Below are positions 42,675-49,737 of a DNA stretch of 64,000 nt, in pieces (the stretch's first letter is position 1; every line of letters starts with the position of its first letter). The position numbers and the translations under genes are program-made. Origin of the DNA: Thermanaerothrix sp034436175 (GTDB lineage: Bacteria > Chloroflexota > Anaerolineae > Anaerolineales > Anaerolineaceae); contig CAYRUO010000001.1 of the NCBI GenBank assembly GCA_964427505.1, positions 1 through 64,000 of the forward strand. Direction: 5' to 3'. The notes under the pieces were generated by a model. The model was not told the origin of the DNA, did not search any database, and worked only from the letters and a program-made list of their open reading frames with translations.

Positions 42675-45473
42675 ATGGCCTCACTTGTTGCTTTAGATCT
42701 CGAAACGACCGGCACTGATCCGGCGCGCGACGCCATTATTGAGATTGGCGTCGTGCGGTTTAACGGCCCGCGGGTGGAAGAGACCTGGAGCACCCTGGTC
42801 AATCCCGGACGCCCGATCCCCCCGGCGATCACCCAACTGACCGGGATCAATGACCTGATGGTGCGCGATGCCCCGCCGTTGCATGCGGTTTTGCCCCGCC
42901 TGGAACGATTTGTAGGGGATGCCGTGGTGGTAGGGCACAACATTGGTTTTGATCTCGGCTTTTTGCGCCGCCAGGGTGCTTTGACCTTAGTAGAGGCGGT
43001 GGACACCTACGAATTGGCGGCGATTTTAATGCCCGCCGCCAGCCGATATAACTTGGGATCGCTAGGACAGTTGCTTGGCATACCTCTGCCCAATTCACAC
43101 CGGGCGCTGGACGATGCGCGCTTAACCCATGCGGTTTATCATCGCCTATATGAAAAGGCGCTTACCCTTCCGGTTGACATTGTGCAGGAATTGGTGCGCC
43201 TGAGCGAGGCGCTGGATTGGATGGGGTACTGGTTCTTCAGCGAGGTACTTCAACAGCGTGCCCGTGAGGGCATTCGGGCCAGTGCGGCACCGAATGCGGG
43301 ACGGGGTTGGTTTCAATCGCTCGATGCGGAGTGGCTGGCGCGTCCGCTGGAACCTCGCGATGTGCCGGTGGCGCTGGACATTGACGAGGTCGCGGCTTTG
43401 TTGGAGCCGGGGGGTGTCTTTTCACGCTACATGCCCGGTTTTGAGCACCGTTCTGAACAGGTTGCCATGTTGCGAGCGGTGGCTCAAGCGCTTTCTGAGG
43501 GGTATCATCTGCTGGTGGAGGCCGGCACCGGCACGGGTAAGTCGTTTGCCTATCTGATCCCGGCGGCGTTGTGGGCATGGCAGAACGGTCGTCGGGTGGT
43601 GATTTCAACCAATACCATCACCTTACAGGAACAATTAATCAAGAAGGACATCCCAGACCTGGTGAAGGCCTTGGGATTGGATCTGCGTGCGACAGTGATG
43701 AAAGGGCGTATTAACTATCTATGTCCACGCCGCCTGGAAGCCCTGCGCCAGCGCGGCCCACAAAGCGTGGATGAGTTGCGCGTTCTGGGTAAAATTCTGG
43801 TCTGGTTGTGGGAAGGGGGGAGCGGAGACCGTAGTGAAATCACACTCCATGGGGCCGCGGAACGCGAGGTGTGGCAGCGCCTTTCGGCTGAGGACGAAGA
43901 ATGTAAGGCTGAGACCTGCCTTAAGCGCACCGGTGGGGCCTGTCCCTTTTACCGTTCCCGCCAGGCCGCGCTAACCTCGCATTTGGTAGTCGTCAACCAT
44001 GCGCTCTTGTTGGCGGATGTCGTTGCCGGCAACCGCGTCATCCCGGAGTATGAGGCGCTGATTGTGGATGAGGCTCATCACCTGGAAGAGGCGACCACCA
44101 ACGCCCTTAGTTACCGCGTCACCCGTGAAGACCTGGCGCGCATGCTGCGAGAATTGGGAGGAACTTCAAGTGGCATTTTGGGGCATGTGCTCACCCAGTT
44201 GCGCAACGTCCTGCGCCCCTCGGATTTCGCCGCCGCGAATCGTGAGATTCAGCACCTCACTGATTTGGCATTCCAGGTCGAACAGGGGTTGGGACAGTTT
44301 TTTAGTGCGCTAGATGTCTTCCTTGAGTATGAGCGAGAGGGACAACCGCTGGGCATGTATGGTCAGCAAGTGCGGCTGTTGCCCGGTAATCGCCATCAAC
44401 CAACCTGGGAAGCGGCGGAACTGGCCTGGCAGGCGGTGCACGAACGCCTGATAGCCCTGATCACGCGCGGCGAGCAGTTCGTGCAGGCATTAGGGGAGGT
44501 CTTGGGACTGGCACCCGAGGAATTGGACGATGTGCTGGGGTCGCTCAACGGTGTGTTACGCCGCCTAGGCGAAGCCGATCATTACATCACAGCCTTGGTT
44601 AGCCAACCGGATCCGGATTTTGTCTATTGGGTCGAAACGAGCGGTGGGGCTAACCGCATTGCCTTACAGGTGGCGCCGGTCCATATCGGCTCGCTGATGG
44701 AAAAATACCTATGGAATGAGAAGCGCAGTATCGTGCTCACCTCGGCCACACTAACGACCCAGGGGAATTTTGATTATCTGCGCAATCGTTTGAATGCGTA
44801 TACCGCCGATGAATTGGCGTTAGATTCGCCTTTTGATTACCAGAACTCAACTTTGCTGTATATCGTCAATGACATTCCTGAACCCAATGGGGGCGGGGAC
44901 TATCAGCGCAAAGTTGAGCAAGTGCTGGTGCAATTGGCGAAGGCAACCGGCGGGCGCATGCTGGTGCTCTTCACATCGTACGCTCAACTGCGCCGCACGT
45001 CTGAAGCCATTACCGCCCGTCTGCTAGAAGCCGATATTCAGGTCTATGAGCAGGGGGAGGGGGTGTCGTCAAACCTGCTGTTAGAGTCATTCCGCGAGAG
45101 CGAGCGCGCCGTCCTTTTGGGCACGCGAGCGTTTTGGGAGGGTGTGGATATTCCCGGCGAGGCACTTTCGGTGCTGGTCATTGTGCGCTTACCTTTTGAT
45201 GTGCCCTCTGATCCGATCGTGGCGGCACGCGCTGAGACCTTTGAAGATCCTTTCAATGAGTATCATCTGCCTGAAGCGATTTTGCGCTTTCGGCAGGGAT
45301 TTGGCCGTCTAATCCGCACCCAAACCGACCGCGGCGTTGTGGTTATTTTGGATCGGCGTGTCCTCACCAAGAGTTATGGAAAAGCCTTTTTAGAATCTCT
45401 GCCGCAGTGCACGCTGCGTGTGGCTTCCATGCAGGAACTACCCGCTGCTGCGGCACGGTGGTTGAACTTGTAG
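42675..45473 (+). CDS. dinG: DinG-family Fe-S helicase with N-terminal DnaQ-like exonuclease
   Basis: The 932-residue protein joins a DEDDh 3'-5' exonuclease (~1-165; LDLETTGTDP, GHNIGFDLGF, HRALDDARLTH) to an XPD/DinG-type helicase (~240-932). The helicase has Walker A AGTGTGKSF, motif Ia ISTNTITLQEQL, four cysteines for a 4Fe-4S cluster (Cys in NYLCPRR, then EECKAETCLKRTGGACPF), DEAHHLEE, and C-terminal GTRAFWEGVDIPGE and QGFGRLIRTQTD. This fused form is usual in Firmicutes and related phyla, where some members act mainly as nucleases. It likely works in replication or repair of structured DNA. It has a -10 box eight bases upstream and no ribosome site. Confidence 0.92.
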   Translation: MASLVALDLETTGTDPARDAIIEIGVVRFNGPRVEETWSTLVNPGRPIPPAITQLTGINDLMVRDAPPLHAVLPRLERFVGDAVVVGHNIGFDLGFLRRQGALTLVEAVDTYELAAILMPAASRYNLGSLGQLLGIPLPNSHRALDDARLTHAVYHRLYEKALTLPVDIVQELVRLSEALDWMGYWFFSEVLQQRAREGIRASAAPNAGRGWFQSLDAEWLARPLEPRDVPVALDIDEVAALLEPGGVFSRYMPGFEHRSEQVAMLRAVAQALSEGYHLLVEAGTGTGKSFAYLIPAALWAWQNGRRVVISTNTITLQEQLIKKDIPDLVKALGLDLRATVMKGRINYLCPRRLEALRQRGPQSVDELRVLGKILVWLWEGGSGDRSEITLHGAAEREVWQRLSAEDEECKAETCLKRTGGACPFYRSRQAALTSHLVVVNHALLLADVVAGNRVIPEYEALIVDEAHHLEEATTNALSYRVTREDLARMLRELGGTSSGILGHVLTQLRNVLRPSDFAAANREIQHLTDLAFQVEQGLGQFFSALDVFLEYEREGQPLGMYGQQVRLLPGNRHQPTWEAAELAWQAVHERLIALITRGEQFVQALGEVLGLAPEELDDVLGSLNGVLRRLGEADHYITALVSQPDPDFVYWVETSGGANRIALQVAPVHIGSLMEKYLWNEKRSIVLTSATLTTQGNFDYLRNRLNAYTADELALDSPFDYQNSTLLYIVNDIPEPNGGGDYQRKVEQVLVQLAKATGGRMLVLFTSYAQLRRTSEAITARLLEADIQVYEQGEGVSSNLLLESFRESERAVLLGTRAFWEGVDIPGEALSVLVIVRLPFDVPSDPIVAARAETFEDPFNEYHLPEAILRFRQGFGRLIRTQTDRGVVVILDRRVLTKSYGKAFLESLPQCTLRVASMQELPAAAARWLNL

Positions 45474-45644
45474 GGCGTCAGGCTGTGAGGGGATAGGGCA
45501 GGGGGCTTCAAGGCTTATCTTGGTAAGTCAAAGAATTCTGAAGCGAATCTGCGGCTTGGGCATCAGTTCTGTGTTATCATAAATTACAGGGGGAACGAAG
45601 GCATAAAAACCCTGATGAGATATCTACTGGAAAAAGGAGAGTCT

Positions 45645-46043
45645 ATGTTTGCCACGACACTAATGGATCAGATTGCTGCCCACCTCGACTTTTTGGGCTA
45701 TGAAACCTCGTGGGGCGAGGATCGCGTGCTGTTCGCCCGTCATCCGCGCCATTTTAATTTGATCGTGAAGGATTATGCCTTTGGTGTCCTGTTTACCACG
45801 TTTTTCAAGGTTAACGATAAAGGGTTGTCCCATCGCAATGAGGTGCATCAGGCGGTGAACGCCTATAATCGGTTGGCGCGCGTATGTCGGGGGTATCTGG
45901 ATAAGGACTTTGATCTCGTGGTCGAGGCGTGCTTTCCCAACTATTACGATAAAGGTGTTTTTGGATCCTTCATGGATACTCTAAATGAGGACCTGCGGGC
46001 GCTGGCCGATGAGAGCGTTGGCTTGCGTCAATTTGTGCTCTAG
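45645..46043 (+). CDS. YbjN-like small protein
   Basis: The 132-residue protein looks like the YbjN/type III secretion chaperone-like fold: QIAAHLDFLGYETSWGEDR, FGVLFTTFFKVNDKGLSHRN, VHQAVNAYNRLARVCRGYLD and FDLVVEACFPNYYDKG. Family members are stress-linked but not biochemically understood. ATG 45645 is preceded by AAAGGAGAG and is clearly better than an in-frame ATG 30 bases earlier. It stands between dinG and a convergent DUF72 gene; the 170 bases upstream hold no recognisable RNA element. Confidence 0.6.
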   Translation: MFATTLMDQIAAHLDFLGYETSWGEDRVLFARHPRHFNLIVKDYAFGVLFTTFFKVNDKGLSHRNEVHQAVNAYNRLARVCRGYLDKDFDLVVEACFPNYYDKGVFGSFMDTLNEDLRALADESVGLRQFVL

Positions 46044-46143
46044 GCCGTCTAAACAAACTGCTTTGTGTGGCCTTGTATAGGATTGTGTCACTGGGTAATT
46101 CGTTGTGCCTGGCGAAAATAACTCGATTTCGTCTGATAAGGGG

Positions 46144-46932
46144 CTATCGGCTCTGCTCGTTCGAGGTCACCGGGGTATCCCCGCATAAGATTTTTTGGAG
46201 GGTGAGGGCATTGTAGGGGGCAAAGGCTTCGAAGTCATTGTTAAAGAAGACATAAACCGTATCTGCCCCTTGACGCACGGCCTGTTGTATCCAATGGGCG
46301 ATTTCATTGAGTTCGTCATGCGTATAGTTATGATAATACCAATGACTACGGCCATGTAGGCGAAAATAGGCTGAAGAGGCCGTGACCCAGCCAAGCGGTC
46401 GGCTCTTAGGTGAGTCGGCTTCGCAGAACGTGACACCGAGTTCGGTGAGCAGTGCTTTGGTTTCCTCGGTGAGCCAGCGCGGGTGGCGGAACTCCACCGC
46501 TATCCGTGAGGGATCTTCGAACGCTAACAAAGCAGTACGCAGACGGGAAAGATCATAGGGAGTGCTGGGGGCTAATTGTAACAAAATCAATCCCAGTTTC
46601 TCACCGAGCAAGTTGGCCGATTTCCAAAACGCGCGGATCTCGTCTTCGACCTCGACTAAGTATTTGCGATGGGTGATGGTTTTGGGGGCTTTGAGCACGT
46701 AGTGAAAACCAGGCGGCGCTTGCTCAGCCCATTTCTGATACGTTTGATCTTTGAAGGTGCGATAAAACGTGGCGTTGATCTCTACGGTATTAAAATGCTG
46801 CGCGTAATAGGCAAAGCGCCGGCTGGCCGGCAAATCTGAGGGGTAGAACCGGCCCTGCCAATGGGGGTAGATCCAACCTGAGGTACCAATGTAATAGTGG
46901 GGACGAGAGGAAGTCGCCTCGCTCATAAGCAT
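46144..46932 (-). CDS. DUF72 family protein
   Basis: The 262-residue protein is a TIM-barrel DUF72 member: YIGTSGWIYPHWQGRFYP at the N-terminus, FNTVEINATFYRTFKDQTYQ, PPGFHYVLKAPKTITH, IAVEFRHPRWL and YVFFNNDFEAFAPYNAL. The family is widespread, with no agreed function, though endonuclease-like similarities have been suggested. The start could be ATG 46932 or 46926; neither has a good ribosome site. It is divergent from the initiator tRNA, and the two probably share the AT-rich stretch near 46976-46985. Confidence 0.82.
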   Translation of the reverse strand: MLMSEATSSRPHYYIGTSGWIYPHWQGRFYPSDLPASRRFAYYAQHFNTVEINATFYRTFKDQTYQKWAEQAPPGFHYVLKAPKTITHRKYLVEVEDEIRAFWKSANLLGEKLGLILLQLAPSTPYDLSRLRTALLAFEDPSRIAVEFRHPRWLTEETKALLTELGVTFCEADSPKSRPLGWVTASSAYFRLHGRSHWYYHNYTHDELNEIAHWIQQAVRQGADTVYVFFNNDFEAFAPYNALTLQKILCGDTPVTSNEQSR

Positions 46933-46955
46933 GAAACAGCGCCAAACGCGAACGC

Positions 46956-46984
46956 TTGACGACTTGGCTTATTCTCATTATAAT
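46956..46984 (+). promoter_or_regulatory. Promoter of the initiator tRNA gene
   Basis: TTGACG (46956-46961), 17-base spacer, TATAAT (46979-46984); the tRNA begins 12 bases after the -10 box. Confidence 0.75.
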
Positions 46985-46995
46985 AATGATCGCGC

Positions 46996-47067
46996 TGCGG
47001 GGTAGAGCAGTGGCAGCTCGTCGGGCTCATAACCCGGAGGTCGGTGGTTCGAATCCACCCCCCGCTA
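46996..47067 (+). tRNA. Initiator tRNA-fMet (CAT)
   Basis: The cloverleaf folds with anticodon CAT at 47028-47030. Initiator features are present: three consecutive G-C pairs at the base of the anticodon stem (GGG before CTCATAA and CCC after), an A11-T24 pair in the D stem, and no pairing between base 1 (T, 46996) and base 72 (T, 47066). The T arm is GGTGG-TTCGAAT-CCACC. A73 and CC are encoded but the final A of CCA is not. Confidence 0.92.
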
Positions 47068-47077
47068 CCTGAATGAT

Positions 47078-47107
47078 GAAATCCGCCTCTGACGGCGGAT
47101 TTCGCTT
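47078..47107 (+). terminator. Terminator of the initiator tRNA gene
   Basis: A perfect 10-bp stem (47078-47087 with 47094-47103), 6-nt loop, then GCTTTT. Confidence 0.8.
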
Positions 47108-47150
47108 TTAACTGGCAAGAAACTCTGACCAGAAAACCGGGTCAGGATTC

Positions 47151-47179
47151 TTGACAGATTTGTGTTCTAGCCCTAATAT
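47151..47179 (+). promoter_or_regulatory. Promoter of the KstD-like flavoprotein gene
   Basis: TTGACA (47151-47156), 17-base spacer and TAATAT (47174-47179). The ~130-base leader to ATG 47311 has no riboswitch I can recognise. Confidence 0.65.
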
Positions 47180-47210
47180 ATATACAGTGATATATAACAG
47201 GTATAATATA
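47175..47210. promoter_or_regulatory. AT-rich dyads overlapping the KstD-like promoter (candidate PadR operator)
   Basis: ATATAT-N6-ATATAT (about 47178-47195) and a second block GTATAATATAT (47201-47211) overlap and follow the -10 box. PadR regulators bind AT-rich inverted repeats, and a PadR gene follows the flavoprotein gene. The link is inference. Confidence 0.4.
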
Positions 47211-47310
47211 TGAATTAATATTGCGAAGGGCGGTCAGCAAACGTACGGTATCCCCGTTAGGGTGAGAGCAAGGATGGGTATCCAATCTTTATCTACATAA
47301 GGGAGAGCCT

Positions 47311-48957
47311 ATGAACAGTGATCCTTCAAAAACGGTGGTGGTCGTTGGGTCGGGTGCCGCGGGTATGACGGCGGCGCTGGCGGCAAAGGAAGCCGGTCTT
47401 GAGCCCATTGTCGTCGAAAGCATGGATACCATCGGCGGGTCCTCGGGGATGTCGGGTGGGGGGATGTGGATTCCAAATAATCCCCTCATGCTTAAGGCCG
47501 GGGTGCCCGATTCCTATGAGCAAGCCCGCTTGTATATGGATACTGTGATCGGCGACGTTGGTCCGGCCAGTTCACCACAGCGCCGCGAGACCTATTTACG
47601 CGAAGGCCCGCGGATGGTGGAATGGCTCTCGCGCTTAGGATTTCGCTTTTCCTACACCCCAGGGTATGCCGATTACTATCCTGAGCAACCGGGGGGAAGC
47701 GTCAAGGGACGGTGCATAGAACCCGATTTTTTTGACCTCAACAAGTTGGGCGCTTACAAAAACAAGATCAACGGCGCTCTTCCTCTGGCACTGCATACCT
47801 TAGACGCCTCTAAGATCTCACTCTCGTTTCGCCTTTTTTCGGCCTTTCTCCACACCACCTACGTGATCGGGGTTCGCAGTCTTGGTAGCCGGTTAATCGG
47901 CAAGTCCCTGACCGGGTTAGGGGGTGCGTTGATCGGTCAACTCTTATACCTTGCGTTACAGCGCGGTATCCCTATTTGGACCAACAGCCCCATGGTGGAG
48001 TTAATCTACGAATCCGGAAAGGTCAAGGGCGTGGTGGTAGAAAAAGAGGGTAAGCGGACTGCCATCTACGCCAAGGCGGTGATCCTGGCGGCGGGTGGTT
48101 TTGCCCATAATAACGAAATGCGGCAGAAATATCATCCTCATCCGATCACCACAAACTGGACGGTGGCCAGCCCCGGCGATCTTGGAGTGGCCATTCAGGC
48201 CGGGATGGCCATCGGGGCCGCTACTGCCTTGATGGATGAAGCCTGGTGGGGACCGGTGTTTATTGATCATAAGGGCAAGGCACAGTTCATGCTTTGGGAA
48301 CGTTCGGCACCGTTCGGGTTTATCGTAGATAGTTCCGGTCAACGGTTTATGAATGAGTCGGCATCCTATGTGGATTGTGGGCATTGGCAATACGAACGCC
48401 ATAAGCAGGTGCCGGCAATTCCTGCATTTTTAATCATGGATTCGCGGCATCGCAAATATTATCCCTTTGGGATGATGCTGCCGGGGATCACGCCCAAGGA
48501 ATGGTTCGAATCGGGCATGATGATTAAAGCCAATTCACTGCCCGAGTTAGCCCGAGTGTGTGGGATAGATGCGGACAACCTGGTAAAAACGGCAGAGCGC
48601 TTCAACCACTTTGCTAAGACCGGCAGAGACCTGGATTTTCACCGTGGGGATAGCGCCTATGACCGTGTTTACAGCGATCCGACGGTCAAACCCAATCCCA
48701 ACCTTGGGCCGGTGGAGCGACCACCCTTCTATGCGGTGCGGGTGTGGCCCGGTGATTTGGGAACAAAGGGCGGTTTGTTGACCGATGAATGTGCGCGGGT
48801 TTTGCGTGAGGATGGTCAGCCCATCGAAGGATTGTACGCCGCCGGCAATACAACGGCTTCGGTGATGGGGCGTACGTACCCCGGGCCTGGCTCCACCCTT
48901 GGCCCGGCAATGGTTTTCGGCATGATTGCCGGTCGTCATGCGGCAACCCTAGGTTAA
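47311..48957 (+). CDS. FAD-dependent oxidoreductase of the 3-ketosteroid dehydrogenase (KstD) family
   Basis: The 548-residue flavoprotein has an N-terminal Rossmann motif (VVVVGSGAAGMTAALAAKEAG) with GGSSGMSGGGMWIPN, a catalytic domain, and a C-terminal FAD segment LYAAGNTTASVMGRTYPGPG. TYPGPG carries the Tyr and Gly that polarise the substrate ketone in KstD, and RFMNESASY fits the same family. Known relatives introduce a double bond into 3-ketosteroids or related cyclic ketones. AAGGGAGAG precedes ATG 47311. It has its own strong promoter, and a PadR regulator lies 165 bases downstream. A steroid or terpenoid substrate is possible but not shown. Confidence 0.8.
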   Translation: MNSDPSKTVVVVGSGAAGMTAALAAKEAGLEPIVVESMDTIGGSSGMSGGGMWIPNNPLMLKAGVPDSYEQARLYMDTVIGDVGPASSPQRRETYLREGPRMVEWLSRLGFRFSYTPGYADYYPEQPGGSVKGRCIEPDFFDLNKLGAYKNKINGALPLALHTLDASKISLSFRLFSAFLHTTYVIGVRSLGSRLIGKSLTGLGGALIGQLLYLALQRGIPIWTNSPMVELIYESGKVKGVVVEKEGKRTAIYAKAVILAAGGFAHNNEMRQKYHPHPITTNWTVASPGDLGVAIQAGMAIGAATALMDEAWWGPVFIDHKGKAQFMLWERSAPFGFIVDSSGQRFMNESASYVDCGHWQYERHKQVPAIPAFLIMDSRHRKYYPFGMMLPGITPKEWFESGMMIKANSLPELARVCGIDADNLVKTAERFNHFAKTGRDLDFHRGDSAYDRVYSDPTVKPNPNLGPVERPPFYAVRVWPGDLGTKGGLLTDECARVLREDGQPIEGLYAAGNTTASVMGRTYPGPGSTLGPAMVFGMIAGRHAATLG

Positions 48958-48984
48958 ACGTGAAGAACGTGTGGGGTGGTATGA

Positions 48985-49020
48985 GAGCGAGGGTTGGGCG
49001 ATCTGCGTTAACCCTCGCTC
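48985..49020 (+). terminator. Hairpin after the KstD-like gene
   Basis: A perfect 11-bp stem (48985-48995 with 49010-49020) and 14-nt loop, followed by GCTTAATT. The T-tract is weak, but position and stem strength fit a terminator. Confidence 0.55.
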
Positions 49021-49121
49021 GCTTAATTCCGAGTGCAAGCCTTGGGTAAATAGGCTGGGATATGTTGGTGGTGATACAATCTCTGTAAGGGAGAGACATC
49101 CATCGGGAAGAAGGTCTGATT

Positions 49122-49667
49122 ATGGAAATTGACTATATCCTGCTGGGACTGATCAAGTTGTACCAAGAGGTAACCGGCTACGAATTAAATCGGATTATCC
49201 GCGATTCGAACCGTTACTTTATCTCGGTATCCCTGGCTTATATTTATCCGGTGCTCAAGCGTTTGTATCAACGGGGCTGGGTGACCTACGCGGCGACGCC
49301 GCTTCTTAATCGTCCGGATAAGAAGATATATCGCATCACCCCATTGGGTGAGCAGGCCTTACAAGCCTGGCTAGAAGCCCCGATAGAACCGGATATGTAT
49401 TTTCGATCTTTTTTGCTCAAAATGCAGTTTGCCACCCTTATGAGCAAGTCAACGATCCTGGCTCACATTGAACGTGAGATGCAACGCCTGGAAGAAAAGA
49501 TCCGCGATGTAAATCAACTCTCCAACTGCATTGACTCGGGAAAATTGGATGCCCGAAGTTGCGAGGTGCTGGCGCGAATGGCTCAATTGCTTCGAGATAC
49601 GGATCAATTGAGGATTGAATGGTTGAGAGATTGGCGCGAAAGGTTAGAAGGTTGGGATGCGGCTTAG
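49122..49667 (+). CDS. PadR-family transcriptional regulator
   Basis: The 181-residue protein has the PadR winged helix at the N-terminus (ILLGLIKLYQEVTGYELNRI, VSLAYIYPVLKRLYQRGWV, DKKIYRITPLGEQALQAWL) and the C-terminal Vir_C/helical dimer domain (~90-180). Tyr-Pro-x-Leu in the recognition helix is typical. PadR proteins repress genes for phenolic, lipophilic or drug-like compounds until the compound binds. The KstD-like gene upstream with AT-rich promoter dyads is its most likely target. GAAGGT lies seven bases before ATG 49122. Confidence 0.85.
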   Translation: MEIDYILLGLIKLYQEVTGYELNRIIRDSNRYFISVSLAYIYPVLKRLYQRGWVTYAATPLLNRPDKKIYRITPLGEQALQAWLEAPIEPDMYFRSFLLKMQFATLMSKSTILAHIEREMQRLEEKIRDVNQLSNCIDSGKLDARSCEVLARMAQLLRDTDQLRIEWLRDWRERLEGWDAA

Positions 49668-49737
49668 GGTGGGCGATTTGCCATTCCCATGGCTTACCTT
49701 GCCGTCCGTAACCCGTTCTTGGTTCGCCTTGATTCCA

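Noticed and set aside
47211..47310. Possible riboswitch in the KstD-like leader
   Set aside because: The leader contains repeated GGTATCC-like words but no aptamer fold that I can recognise.
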